The position numbers and the translations under genes were made by a program. A DNA stretch of 64,000 bases from Paraburkholderia sp. LEh10 (GTDB taxonomy: Bacteria > Pseudomonadota > Gammaproteobacteria > Burkholderiales > Burkholderiaceae). Position 1 is the first letter of the stretch; each line of letters starts with the position of its first letter. Below, in pieces: positions 18,805 through 29,100 of the stretch. Below the pieces are notes generated by a model, which did not search any database, was not told where the DNA came from, and saw only the letters and a program-made list of their open reading frames with translations. The stretch covers positions 152,417 to 216,416 of the forward strand of contig NZ_JAGIPX010000007.1 in the NCBI RefSeq assembly GCF_017814945.1, written 5' to 3'.

Positions 18805-20385
18805 TCAGTGCGCATCGGGCGGCGGAGCCGCATTGCCGAACGGCCGCGAGAACAGCACGCTGACGAGGCCCACCGCAAAGCAAGCCGACACAGCGAGGAA
18901 CGTGTCGGAGAACGTCAGCACGAGCGCTTCGCGCATCAAGAGTGCATGCAACTGGCCAAGCCCCGCCGCCGCGCCGTCCAGCATGTCGCCGCCGACTGCC
19001 GCGAAGTGCGCGGCCTGATTGCGCAGCAGCGCTTCGATCACGGGGCGCCCTGCCGTCACGTGTTCGTCGAGACGTTCGTAATGCAGGTTCAGCCGGTCGT
19101 TGAGCATCGTGCTGCACACGGCGATGCCGATCGCGCCGCCCAGGTTGCGCATCAGATTGAAGAGTCCGCTCGCCGACTTGAGCCGTGAAGGCGGCAGCGA
19201 TCCGAGCGCCATCGTCACGATGGGCGGCACGCAGAACTGCTGGCCGATGCCGCGCAGCGCCTGCGGAATCAGCAGTTCCTGCCAGCCCCATTGATTCGTC
19301 AGCGGCACGTACAGATAACAGCCGACGCCGAAGCAGACGAGGCCGAATACCATCAACAGGCGCATATCGAGGAAGCGCGCCAGATACGAATACGCGGTCA
19401 GCGCAATCAACTGGAAACAGCCGACCGACAGCAGCGCGACACCGATTTGCAGCGAATCGAAACCGCGCACTCGCGACAGGAACACGGGCGTCAGAAACAC
19501 GGCGCAAAAGAGCCCGATTCCCGTGATGAACGACAGCAGACTGCCGATGCCGAAGTTGCGGACCGCGAGCGCCTTGAGATCGACGATGGGCTCTTTGGCC
19601 GTGAACGCATGCACGAGGAACAGGAAGCCGCAGATTGCGGAGATCCATGTGCAAAAGAGAATCGCGCTATCGCCGAACCAGTTCTTGCGCGGACCTTCTT
19701 CGAGCACGTATTCGAGGCAGCCGAGAAAACCCGACATCAGCACGATGCCGGTATAGTCGCCGCTCTTGAGCAGCGACAGATCCGCGCGGTCGACGTCGAC
19801 GTAGCGCGGCACGAGAAACGTCACGGCCAGGCCGGGCACGAGGTTCAGATAGAACAGCCAGTGCCACGACCATTGACCCGTGATCCAGCCGCCGATCACC
19901 GGACCGATCGTCGGCGCAAGCGACGCGAGCGCGCCGATGGTCGTCGATGCGAGCAGGCGCTGCTTGCCCGGAAACAGCATGAATGCCGTTGTGAACACGG
20001 TGGGGATCATCGCGGCGCCGAGCGCGCCCTGCAGAGCGCGAAACAGGATCATCGAGTTGATGTCCCAGGCGAGCCCGCACAGCATGCTCGTGACCGTGAA
20101 GCCGAATGCCGAGAAGGCGAACACCCAGCGCGTGGAGAACACGCGCGTGAGCCAGCCGGACATCGGAATCACCAGAATCTCGGCGATCAGATAGGAAGTC
20201 TGCACCCAGGACAGTTCGTCCTGGCTCGCGGACAAACCGCCACCGATGTCCTTCAGCGACGACGCCACGATCTGGATATCGAGCGTCGCCATGAAGAATC
20301 CGAGGCACAGCAGCGAGAACGCGAAGACTTTGGTTCCGGTCGGCAGATCGGCCGGATTCATCGGAGCGGATGTCGTCTTGCTCAT
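18805..20385 (-). CDS. DHA2-family multidrug efflux transporter (EmrB-like)
   Basis: A 526-residue major-facilitator protein with about 14 membrane segments. Recognisable features are the LDIQIVASSLKDIGGGLSASQDELSWVQTSYLIAEI start of the DHA2 type, motif A region GWLTRVFSTRWVF and motif C region GPVIGGWITG. It should drive drug or phenolic acid export with protons across the inner membrane. The adaptor gene is immediately upstream and the outer-membrane factor gene downstream, so the three proteins form an EmrAB-TolC-like complex. Confidence 0.92.
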   Translation of the reverse strand: MSKTTSAPMNPADLPTGTKVFAFSLLCLGFFMATLDIQIVASSLKDIGGGLSASQDELSWVQTSYLIAEILVIPMSGWLTRVFSTRWVFAFSAFGFTVTSMLCGLAWDINSMILFRALQGALGAAMIPTVFTTAFMLFPGKQRLLASTTIGALASLAPTIGPVIGGWITGQWSWHWLFYLNLVPGLAVTFLVPRYVDVDRADLSLLKSGDYTGIVLMSGFLGCLEYVLEEGPRKNWFGDSAILFCTWISAICGFLFLVHAFTAKEPIVDLKALAVRNFGIGSLLSFITGIGLFCAVFLTPVFLSRVRGFDSLQIGVALLSVGCFQLIALTAYSYLARFLDMRLLMVFGLVCFGVGCYLYVPLTNQWGWQELLIPQALRGIGQQFCVPPIVTMALGSLPPSRLKSASGLFNLMRNLGGAIGIAVCSTMLNDRLNLHYERLDEHVTAGRPVIEALLRNQAAHFAAVGGDMLDGAAAGLGQLHALLMREALVLTFSDTFLAVSACFAVGLVSVLFSRPFGNAAPPPDAH

Positions 20386-20407
20386 AGTGGGCGTCGCATC
20401 CGTCGAA

Positions 20408-21511
20408 TCAGGACGCCGCGCGGGCCGTTTCGCCGTCCGCGCGCAGGTGCACCTTCACCGTCGCCGAAAGGCCGGGGCGCAGCACGCCTTGCATTCCCTT
20501 CGGCACGGACAGACGCACACGCACGGGTACGCGCTGCACGATCTTCGTGAAGTTGCCCGTCGCGTTCTCCGCGGGCAGCACGCTGAAGGTCGCGCCCGTC
20601 GCCGGGGCGAGGCTCTCGACCACGCCTTCGATGCGGCGGCTCGATGCGTCCAGATCGACGTCGACGGTATCGCCCACCTGCATCCGCTTCAACTGGTCTT
20701 CCTTGAAGTTCGCGTCGATCCACAGGCCGTTGGCGGGCACCACCGTCAGCAGCGACACGCCGACATTCGCGAGCACGCCGACGCGCGCCGTGCGGTTGCC
20801 GACATAGCCGTCGATCGGCGAGCGGATCGTCGTGTACTCGACGTTCAGCTCGGCGACCCGCTGCGCCGCCTTGGCCGTCGCGATGCGGGCGTGCGCGTCG
20901 TTGATCTGCGCATCGATCACGGTCAGCTGACGCTGCGCGGCCGTCAGTGCGGCGCTGGTGCGATCGACGGCGGCGCGCGCTTTCAGGAGGTCCGCATCGG
21001 CGCGTTCGACGACCTGGTTCGATACCGCATCGTCCTTCACCAGCTGGCGATAGCGCACCGAGTCCGACGCGCTGCGCGTGAGCTCTGCGCCCGACGCGCG
21101 CACTTCGGCCGACTGCTCGTTGATCGTCGCGAGCTGCAGCGACTTCTTCGCTTCGAGTTCGGTCTGCGCCGCTTCCGCGCTCGCGACTTCCGCGTTGGCC
21201 TGCGCGAGCCGCGCGTCGTAGTCGCGGGCGTCGAGGCGGATCAACACTTGTCCCGCTTTCACAAACTGGTTGTCTTGCACCAGCACGTCGGTGACGAAGC
21301 CGTTCACCTTCGGCGCGAGCACGGTGACGTCGCCGCCCACGTACGCATCGTCCGTCGTCTCGACAAAGCGGCCTACGAAAAACCAGTACGACGTAGCCGC
21401 CGCAATGACGACCACCACGGAAAGCACCGCGAGCGCCATCCACGGAATGCTGCGTGTCTGTTTCGCGGCGCCGGCGGCGCTCGGCGGAGCAATGGAAGGT
21501 GAAGTAGACAT
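20408..21511 (-). CDS. HlyD/EmrA-family periplasmic adaptor
   Basis: A 367-residue protein with one N-terminal membrane anchor (about residues 27-48). The biotinyl-lipoyl-like hybrid motif follows (TTDDAYVGGDVTVLAPKVNG), then a long coiled coil (about residues 95-215, rich in Ala, Glu and Arg) and a beta-barrel part including TTIRSPIDGYVGNR. It bridges the DHA2 pump and the outer-membrane channel. Twenty-two bases separate it from the pump gene. A MarR-type palindrome lies 9-20 bases before its start, so translation or transcription is likely blocked by the upstream MarR proteins. Confidence 0.92.
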   Translation of the reverse strand: MSTSPSIAPPSAAGAAKQTRSIPWMALAVLSVVVVIAAATSYWFFVGRFVETTDDAYVGGDVTVLAPKVNGFVTDVLVQDNQFVKAGQVLIRLDARDYDARLAQANAEVASAEAAQTELEAKKSLQLATINEQSAEVRASGAELTRSASDSVRYRQLVKDDAVSNQVVERADADLLKARAAVDRTSAALTAAQRQLTVIDAQINDAHARIATAKAAQRVAELNVEYTTIRSPIDGYVGNRTARVGVLANVGVSLLTVVPANGLWIDANFKEDQLKRMQVGDTVDVDLDASSRRIEGVVESLAPATGATFSVLPAENATGNFTKIVQRVPVRVRLSVPKGMQGVLRPGLSATVKVHLRADGETARAAS

Positions 21512-21519
21512 GGCTAGTT

Positions 21520-21531
21520 GTGCGTATGCAC
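21520..21531. promoter_or_regulatory. Probable MarR operator upstream of the adaptor gene
   Basis: GTGCGTATGCAC is a 12-bp palindrome with one mismatched pair. It differs by one base from the perfect palindrome at 22031-22042. It ends nine bases before the ATG of the HlyD-type gene. Confidence 0.7.
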
Positions 21532-21592
21532 TGAAAAACGTTGAAAAAAAGCGCCGATGAGCGCCCGTCGATCTGCCTGCAAAAATCCGCTG

Positions 21593-22009
21593 TTACCGCT
21601 TCGTCATATCGAACAGTTCGGTTCGCAGATCCGCTGCGCGCTTCGAGCCGAAGCGCTGTTCGAATTCGGTCTGCGCGGCGAACCAGTGGTCGCACGCGTT
21701 GATCAGGCGCTCTTCGCCGGCCGTCGTCAGCATGACCGTCAGCACGCGGCGGTTGCTGCGCGACGCCTCCGTGTAGACGAGTCCGTCGCGCTGCAACGGC
21801 TGGATCGCACGCACGAGGGTCGTGCGCTCCATCACCATCGAGTCGGCGAGTTCCTTCATCGTCATCCACTTGCGGCGGCGCAGGTGGTACATGATCGAAA
21901 ACTGCGTCGTCTTCAAACCAACCTGCGCGAGATGACGGTCGTAAAGCTGCGTCACGTACCGCGCCGCCTGCCGGATTGCAAAGCAATCATCTTCGGGCGA
22001 AACCTTCAT
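21593..22009 (-). CDS. MarR-family regulator 1 of the efflux operon
   Basis: From ATG at 22007-22009 (MKVSPEDDCFAIRQAARYVTQ) it is 138 residues, and AGAAGA lies just upstream. An ATG at 22034-22036 is also in frame but falls inside the palindromic operator; the chosen start matches the length of the paralogue upstream. The winged-helix core has the MarR motif MTMKELADSMVMERTTLVRAIQPLQRDGLV. It probably represses the efflux genes and is released by phenolic ligands. It lies 81 bases upstream of the adaptor gene. Confidence 0.88.
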   Translation of the reverse strand: MKVSPEDDCFAIRQAARYVTQLYDRHLAQVGLKTTQFSIMYHLRRRKWMTMKELADSMVMERTTLVRAIQPLQRDGLVYTEASRSNRRVLTVMLTTAGEERLINACDHWFAAQTEFEQRFGSKRAADLRTELFDMTKR

Positions 22010-22030
22010 TTCTTCTGGTTCGGCTTCAAC

Positions 22031-22042
22031 GTGCATATGCAC
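22031..22042. promoter_or_regulatory. Probable MarR operator upstream of MarR gene 1
   Basis: GTGCATATGCAC is a perfect 12-bp palindrome, 22 bases before the preferred start of marR1. It is the best copy of the motif found three times in this operon. Confidence 0.75.
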
Positions 22043-22095
22043 ACCAATGAGTCGAATTATTGAACCGTCCTGCGACGGACGAAAACGGAGTCTGA

Positions 22096-22521
22096 TTACG
22101 ATGACGTGAGATTGAACAGTTCGGCGCGCAATGCCTTCGCGCGGCTGCGTCCGAACTTGCTCTCGAATTCGTCCTGCGCGGCGCGCCACGCGATGGCGGC
22201 CTGCTCGAACGTCTCCTTGCCAGTCTTCGACAGCCTGAACAGATACGTGCGGCCATCATGCTCGGACGGCTCGCTGATGACGAGACCATCGCGCTGCAGC
22301 GGCTTGAGCGCACGCACGAGCGTGGTGCGTTCCATCACCATCGAGTCGGCGAGATCCATCATCGTCAGACCGGGCTTGCGCGACAGCTTCGCGACGATCG
22401 TAAACTGCGCCGCCGTCAGACCGACCTCGCCGAGATGGCGCTCGTAGATCTGCGTAACGTACCGCGCCGCCTGGCGCAGCGCGAAACAGTTGCAATCGTC
22501 ATGGGAAAGGGGCTTGCTCAT
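22096..22521 (-). CDS. MarR-family regulator 2 of the efflux operon
   Basis: A 141-residue winged-helix protein, clearly a paralogue of the next gene: both share FAxRQAARYVTQ near the N-terminus and the DNA-binding stretch MVMERTTLVRA followed by LQRDGLV. The pair is a tandem duplication that has diverged mainly at the ends. It probably binds the same palindrome as its paralogue. It is the first gene of the marR2-marR1-adaptor-pump-channel series and has its own operator copy at 22539-22550. Confidence 0.88.
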   Translation of the reverse strand: MSKPLSHDDCNCFALRQAARYVTQIYERHLGEVGLTAAQFTIVAKLSRKPGLTMMDLADSMVMERTTLVRALKPLQRDGLVISEPSEHDGRTYLFRLSKTGKETFEQAAIAWRAAQDEFESKFGRSRAKALRAELFNLTSS

Positions 22522-22538
22522 AAGAACGAAGTCTATAT

Positions 22539-22550
22539 GTGTGTATGCAC
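22539..22550. promoter_or_regulatory. Probable MarR operator upstream of MarR gene 2
   Basis: GTGTGTATGCAC matches the other two palindromes with one or two changes. It lies 18 bases before the start of marR2. Confidence 0.6.
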
Positions 22551-22594
22551 GGTGTCAAATCGCACCGCAGCATAGCAATTGAAATTCATTGTTG

Positions 22595-23485
22595 CTAAAG
22601 CGCGAGCACGCTGACGGCGACGTCGACACGATGCGCGCCCCCTCCAAGAATCATGCCGCGCAGAAGGGACACATCGCTGTAGTCACGGCCGATCGCGAGC
22701 GTCACGTGGTCCATATCGGCGAGCACGTCGTTGGTCGGGTCCAGATCAATCCAGCCGCTTTGCGGGCAATGCACCGACACCCACGCGTGCGACGCGTCGG
22801 CGCCGATCAGGCGCGGCTGCCCGGGTGGCGGATCGTTGCGCAGATAGCCGCTGACATAGCGCGCGGGCAGTCCGAGCGCGCGCAGGCAGCCGATCATCAC
22901 CTGCGCGAAGTCCTGGCACACGCCGCTTCTCATATCGAACGCGCGTTCGGCGGGCGTATCGAACATCGTCGCGGACGGCTTGTAGTCGAAGTCCGCGTGA
23001 ATGCGGTGCATCAGGTCGATCGCGCCCGCGACGATGGGCATGCCCGGCCGGAAGCTGCGCAGTGCGTACTCGCGCAACGTCGGCTTGAGCGCGATATTCG
23101 GCGACGCAAAACAGAACTCGACCTGCTCCTGACAGACGCCGCCCGCGCGAAAGCGCAGCGAGTCCGCGACTTCTTCCCATGCGGGCGTCGCGCCGGGGTC
23201 GAGACGGGTCCAGCGCGGCGCAAGCTGCACCGTCGTTTCGCTGATCATTTGCAGGCGCTCGTGCGGCGCATCGAGCGCGAAATAGAGCACGTCGTTGCCG
23301 AATGCATCCGTGCGGCTATGCAGGTACGAAGGCGTGGGCTCGATGCGCTCGCTGTGCGCGACCACGCGTTGCCACGCGCACGCGAGCGGACGGATCGTCG
23401 CCAGATGCTGCGCGGTTTCGACGAGCGTCGAGTAGTGATAGGTCGTGCGATGCGACACGGACAGCAGCGTCTGCGCGTCGCTCAT
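22595..23485 (-). CDS. Transglutaminase-like cysteine protease of the ATP-grasp cluster
   Basis: A 296-residue protein starting MSDAQTLLSVSHRTTYHY at 23485, where its ATG overlaps the upstream stop codon (ATGA). Residues 5-90 form the bacterial transglutaminase N-domain. The core has a full catalytic triad: Cys190 in SGVCQDFAQ, His233 in SHAWVSV and Asp249 in DLDPTND. In this superfamily such enzymes usually cleave or transfer peptide bonds. The overlap with the ATP-grasp/alpha-E gene implies coupled expression and a joint function. Confidence 0.9.
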   Translation of the reverse strand: MSDAQTLLSVSHRTTYHYSTLVETAQHLATIRPLACAWQRVVAHSERIEPTPSYLHSRTDAFGNDVLYFALDAPHERLQMISETTVQLAPRWTRLDPGATPAWEEVADSLRFRAGGVCQEQVEFCFASPNIALKPTLREYALRSFRPGMPIVAGAIDLMHRIHADFDYKPSATMFDTPAERAFDMRSGVCQDFAQVMIGCLRALGLPARYVSGYLRNDPPPGQPRLIGADASHAWVSVHCPQSGWIDLDPTNDVLADMDHVTLAIGRDYSDVSLLRGMILGGGAHRVDVAVSVLAL

Positions 23486-26094
23486 GACGACACCTGCGCC
23501 GCGAACGTGTTCGCATGGCTGAAATAGCGCGCGCTGATTTCGTTGGCGGCCGCCGTCATGCTGATCGCGAGGCGATCGCACAGCGCAATCACTTCCGCGT
23601 ACAGGCCGTTGCCGTCCGTCGTGCACAGTCGTTCGAGCGAAGGCAGCGAACTCGCGGGCGGCAGCAGCTCGCTGAACGGACGATGCCACGTGCTGCCCGC
23701 CGCCATCGAAATATCGTCGAGCTTCGCGCACAGCCGCGCGTACACGCCATACAGACCGCGCGGATTGGTCGGCTCGATCACGAGCAGATCGAGCAGCGCG
23801 GGCACCTCGAAGCGGCCCGGATAAAGCGATCGGTACGTGAGCGTGCTGTCGAACAATTGCAGCAGCAGATCGAAACCTGCGGGCGTCGCAAGCTGCCGCG
23901 TCAACGCGACGACGCGCAGTATCGACGTCATCGCCCACACGCGCTCGATGTGGCGGCCCGCGAACATCAGGCGCCACGCTTCGTCGCGCGTCATGCGGTC
24001 GCCTTGCGCGCCGCTGATCGCCGACAGTTGCGTCGCGAGATGCTCGAGCGCGTTCATCAGCGTGACGCGGTTGTAGCGCGCCTTGCCGCGCGACGACGCA
24101 TGCGACGACATCGCGGCGGCAGGCGTCAGTTCGTGCAGCGCATCGCGGAAGTCGTTGCGCGCGGCCAGAATGATGCGCCAGTGATCGTTCGACAGACGCC
24201 CGCGAATCTCGCCGCTCGCGCGCGCCTGGCTCGCGAGGTTCTGCCCGATGCTGTAGGCGCCCGTGCTCTCATGCAGATTCGCGACCAGCGTGCGCTCGAA
24301 GGCCTGCAACGATTGCCCGGCCACCATGTCGCCCGATTGCACGAGACCGAAATGCAGCGCGAGTTCGGCGAGCGTCGAGAACATCGTGTCCGCGCCGTTG
24401 CTTTCCAGCGAGCCGAGTATCAGCCGCAACACGCGCACGTTGTTTTCCGCGCGTTCGCCGTAACGCCCGCTCCAAAACAGGTTCTCCGCCGCGCGGCTCG
24501 ACACCGTGCGGTGCTTGCGCGCGAGATCGGCGGGCTTGAGCGGCGACGGCAGCAACGTGAACGTCGAGTTCGGATGGCTCGACAGCACCCATGTATCGAC
24601 GCTGCTGCCGCCGAACTGCATCGACACCGACGCCTGCCGTTCCGCGGCGAGACGCGTGAAGCCGCCGGGCAACACGTGCCAGCCGCCGCTCGCATCCGCG
24701 ACGGCGACCGCGCGCAGCACACTGGGCCGGTTGCCGAGCGCGCCGTCCTCATAACGCGGCGTGCACGAATACGGCAGCGGCTGCTGGATCGTGAACGCAT
24801 CGGGCGAGCGCTCGATGCGGCTGCGCCAGCTTTCCAGCCGCTGCGCGCCTTGCGCGATGCCGGGCGGACCATCGGACGTGCGCGTGGGCCATGTCGGCTG
24901 AAGAAACGCGTCCGTCATGGTCGCGAACGCGTGCTCGCGCGCGGCATCCTCGCCGCACCACCATGTCGGCACGCCGTTGAGCAGCAGCGGCTCGCCGAGC
25001 AGCGCCTGCGCGATGCCGGGCAAGAAGCCGTGCATCGCCGGCGATTCGAGAAAGCCCGAGCCCGGCACGTTCGATACGATCACATTGCCCGCGCGCATCA
25101 CCTGCAACAGCCCCGGCACGCCGATCGTCGAATCGGCTCGCAGCTCGACGGGATCGCAGAATGCGTCGTCGAGCCGCCGCAGCACGACATGCACGCGCTC
25201 GAGCCCAGTGAGCGTCTTCAGATACAGCATGTCGTTGCGCACCGTCAGGTCCTTGCCCTCGACGAGCGTCACGCCCAGATAGCGCGCGAGAAACGCATGC
25301 TCGAAATAGGTCTCCGCGAACGGCCCCGGTGTGAGCAGCGCGATATGCGGCGCGCTGTCCGTCTTGCCGTCGCGCATGGTGGCGCGTGCGCTCGCGGCGA
25401 GCATCGCGATCAAAGTCGAAAACGTCGGCGCGAGGCGGCTGACGCGCAGTTCGCGGAACGCATCGGCGAACACGCTCGAAACGATCATCCGGTTTTCGAG
25501 CGCGTAACCGGCGCCCGACGGCACTTCGGTGCGATGCGACATGACCGTCCATGTGCCATCCGGCGCGCGCGCCAGATCGACGCCGATCACTTGCAGGAAC
25601 TGGCCGCCCAAGGGGAGAAAACCCTTCACCGAGCGCAGGTAGCCCGGATGTCCATAGACGAGCGCGGGCGGCAGCTTGCTCTCGCGCAACAGCCGCTGCG
25701 GCCCATACACGTCCGCGGCGATTGCGTTGAGCAGTTGCGCGCGCTGCTTCACGCCGCGTTCGATCTGCGCCCATTCATCTTCAGCGATGATGAACGGCAG
25801 CAGGTCGAGCGCCCACAAACGCGGCTCACCCTTGTCCGCATACACGTTGTACGTGATGTCGTTGTCGCGCACCTGCTGCGCGACGGATGCGCGCCCAGCC
25901 TCCAGTGCCGCGATGCCTTCCTCGCCGAGCAGTTCGAAAAAGCGCCGCCACGGCTCGCGCAGCGCGCCTGATGCGTCGCGCAGCTCGTCCCAGTGGCCTT
26001 CGCGCACGTCCAGCAGCGGCAACGTGCGCAGCAGCGCCAGCGCGTCGGGATGGCCTGCTGCCGCTTCGAACGGAAAGGTCGATTGAAAGGCCAA
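23482..26094 (-). CDS. Circularly permuted ATP-grasp / alpha-E fusion protein
   Basis: An 870-residue protein. Residues about 60-490 are a circularly permuted ATP-grasp (DUF404/DUF407), with NDITYNVYADK and VPSGAGYALENR. Residues about 533-865 are an alpha-E helical domain (DUF403), opening AENLFWSGRYGERAEN. The ATP-grasp part is predicted to ligate amino acids or peptides; alpha-E is a partner of unknown role. In many species these are two genes, here fused. It sits between the two transglutaminase genes. A second ATP-grasp of the same type is cut by the left edge of the window. Confidence 0.92.
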   Translation of the reverse strand: MAFQSTFPFEAAAGHPDALALLRTLPLLDVREGHWDELRDASGALREPWRRFFELLGEEGIAALEAGRASVAQQVRDNDITYNVYADKGEPRLWALDLLPFIIAEDEWAQIERGVKQRAQLLNAIAADVYGPQRLLRESKLPPALVYGHPGYLRSVKGFLPLGGQFLQVIGVDLARAPDGTWTVMSHRTEVPSGAGYALENRMIVSSVFADAFRELRVSRLAPTFSTLIAMLAASARATMRDGKTDSAPHIALLTPGPFAETYFEHAFLARYLGVTLVEGKDLTVRNDMLYLKTLTGLERVHVVLRRLDDAFCDPVELRADSTIGVPGLLQVMRAGNVIVSNVPGSGFLESPAMHGFLPGIAQALLGEPLLLNGVPTWWCGEDAAREHAFATMTDAFLQPTWPTRTSDGPPGIAQGAQRLESWRSRIERSPDAFTIQQPLPYSCTPRYEDGALGNRPSVLRAVAVADASGGWHVLPGGFTRLAAERQASVSMQFGGSSVDTWVLSSHPNSTFTLLPSPLKPADLARKHRTVSSRAAENLFWSGRYGERAENNVRVLRLILGSLESNGADTMFSTLAELALHFGLVQSGDMVAGQSLQAFERTLVANLHESTGAYSIGQNLASQARASGEIRGRLSNDHWRIILAARNDFRDALHELTPAAAMSSHASSRGKARYNRVTLMNALEHLATQLSAISGAQGDRMTRDEAWRLMFAGRHIERVWAMTSILRVVALTRQLATPAGFDLLLQLFDSTLTYRSLYPGRFEVPALLDLLVIEPTNPRGLYGVYARLCAKLDDISMAAGSTWHRPFSELLPPASSLPSLERLCTTDGNGLYAEVIALCDRLAISMTAAANEISARYFSHANTFAAQVSS

Positions 26095-26128
26095 GGTTTG
26101 ATCGCGAATCTGTTGTCGTGGGTTTGGC

Positions 26129-29100
26129 TTACCAGTGCCGCAAATCCAGCGTGAACGGAAACTCCGCGCTGCGCGGCGGTGCCTGCGTCACCAGCGGGCC
26201 CGGCGTGTGGCCCGTCGTGAAGAAGCGCGCACGGCGCCGGCTCTCCGCTTCGTACGCATTCACCGGGAACGTCTGGTAGTTGCGCCCGCCCGGATGAGCG
26301 ACATGATACTGGCATCCGCCGATCGAGCGTCCCGTCCACGTATCGACGACATCGACGGTCAGCGGCGCATTCACGCCTATCGTAGGATGCAGCGACGACG
26401 CCTGCTGCCATGCGCGGAAGCGCACGCCCGCGACGAATTCACTGATGCGCCCCGTGGGCTGCAGCGGCAGCCGCACGCCGTTGACGGCCACCTGATGGCG
26501 ATTGTCGTTGAGACCCAGCACCTTCACTTCGAGCCGCTCGACGGACGAATCGACGTACCGCACCGTTCCCCCCGCCGCGCCCTCCTCGCCCATCACGTGC
26601 CAAGGCTCCAGCGCGCCGCTGAGCGCAAGCGCGATGCCGTTCGCGTGCAGCTCGCCGATGGGCGGGAAACGGAACGCAACATGCGGCGCGAACCATTCGG
26701 CTTCGAACGCGAAGCCAGCCTCGTGCAAGTCCGCGAGCACGTCGTCGAAATCCATCTGCACGAACGTGCCGAGCAGGAAGCGGTCGTGCAGCTCCGTGCC
26801 CCAGCGCGTGAGGCGCGTCGTGTACGGCGTCTGCCAGAACTTCGCGACCAGCGCGCGCAGCAGCAGTTGTTGCACGAGACTCATGCGTGCATGCGGCGGC
26901 ATTTCGAAGCCGCGCAGTTCGAGCAGGCCGAGGCGCCCCGTCGGGCCATCGGGCGAATAGAGCTTGTCGATGCAAAACTCGGCGCGGTGCGTGTTGCCCG
27001 TCACGTCGATCAGGATGTTGCGCAGCGCGCGGTCGATCATCCACGGCGGCAGTTGCCCGCCACCGCTGCGCTCAATCTTGCCGCCGAGCAGATCGACCTG
27101 CCGTTGCAGTTCCTTGAACGCGAGCTCGAGTTCGTAGACCTGGTCGTTGCGCGCTTCGTCGACGCGCGGCGCCTGGCTCGTCGGCCCGATGAAGAGCCCG
27201 GAGAACAGATACGACAGCGACGGATGGTTGTGCCAGTACGCGACGAGGCTCGCGAGCAGATCGGGGCGGCGCAGGAACGGACTGTCGGCGGCCGTCGCGC
27301 CGCCGAGCACGAAGTGGTTGCCGCCGCCCGTGCCTGCGTGGCGGCCGTCGAGCATGAACTTTTCGGTGCTCAGATAAGACTCGTGCGCGGCGTGGTACAG
27401 GAACTCCGTGTGATCGACGAGTTCGTCCCAGTTCCTGGCGGGATGTATGTTCACCTCGATCACGCCCGGATCAGGCGTCACTTGCAGCACTTGCAGGCGC
27501 GGATCGCGCGGCGGCGGGTAGCCTTCGATCACCACTGGCATCGCCAGCTCGGCGGCCGTCGCTTCGACGGCGGCGAGCAGCTCGAGATAATCGTCGAGCG
27601 CGGTCTGCGGCGGCATGAAGACGTGCAGCAGCGCGCGGCCGTCGCCCGACGTGCTGGCCTCGACGCCGGGCCCTGCCGCACGCGCCGGATTGCGCGCCTC
27701 GACGCACAGCGCGGTGCGAATCACCGACGACGCCGATTCGCCGCGCCCGGGCATGCGCTGTTGCGGCTCGATGCCCGCGGCAAGGCCACTGCCCGCCGCG
27801 CCTGAGCCTGCGCCACGGCCATTGCCGACTTCCCCGCCGCCGCGGCCTTCAGGCGACACACCTTCATACTGCATCCGCAATTGCGCCGATGTGCGCAGCG
27901 GCACGGGCTCGGCAAACGGATCATGCGCATGCTGATACGGATAATCGCCCTTCGAAACCCACGGCAGCGAATCGAGCGGCAAGCGCAAGCCCATCGGCGA
28001 ATCGCCGGGAATCAGGTACATGCGATCGTCGCGGAAGAACCAGGCGCCGCTCGCCCAGCCCGGTCCGTCGCTGGCGCGGGCGAGCGGCAGCACGTAGCCC
28101 GTCACGCTCGACAGCCCCGCATCGAACACGCGGCGCAAGCGCATGCGCTCCAGTTCGTCGTCGAGACGCGAATCGAATGGATCGACGTTGACGGGCAAGC
28201 GTCGCTCGCGCCACAGGTAGTACCACGTGTCCTCGTAGCCCGCGTGCACGTACTGGCTGCCGACGCAAAGCTTGTCGGCGAGCCGCGTGATGAAGCGGCG
28301 CGCGTCGTCCGACGTATGGCGGCCCGGATCGCGCTCGTCGGCGAACAGCGTGGGATCGCGCCAGCACGGCTCGCCGTCCGCGCGCCAGTACAGCGACAGC
28401 GCCCAGCGCGGCAACTGCTCGCCCGGATACCACTTGCCCTGGCCGACATGCAGAAAGCCGTTCGCGCCGTAGTACGCACGCAGCTTGTCCATCAGCGTGA
28501 CGGCATAGCCGCGCTTGGTGGGGCCGAGCGCGTCGGTGTTCCACTCGGCGGCGTCGCGGTCGCGCACCGACACGAAGGTCGGCTCGCCGCCCATCGTCAG
28601 ACGCACGTCCATCGCGTCGAGCCGGCTGTCGACTTGCGCGCCCATCGTCAGCACGCGGTCCCATGCGGCTTCCGTGTAGGGCTTCGTCACGCGCGGCGTT
28701 TCGAGCACGCGCGTGATGGACATCGCGTGCGCGAACTCGACTTCGGATTCGTCGACGGCGCCCGAGATCGGCGCGGCGCTGCCCGGCTCGGGCGTGCACG
28801 CGACGGGAATGTGCCCCTCGCCCGCGAGCAGCCCCGAGGTCGGATCGAGGCCGATCCAGCCCGCGCCCGGCAGGAACACTTCGCACCACGCGTGCAGGTC
28901 GGTGAAATCGTATTCGGTGCCGCTCGGGCCATCGAGCGACTTCGTGTCGGGCGCGAGTTGCAGCAGATAGCCCGACACGAAGCGCGCCGCGAGCCCCAGC
29001 TGACGCAGCGTCTCGACCAGCAGCCAGCCCGAATCGCGGCACGAGCCCGACGCGTTGACGAGCGTTTGCTCGGGCGTCTGCACGCCTGGCTCCATCCGGA

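Noticed and set aside
23515..25971. An 818-codon plus-strand open frame opposite the ATP-grasp/alpha-E gene
   Set aside because: Same reason: shadow of a strongly identified gene, with Arg/His-rich composition and no ribosome site.
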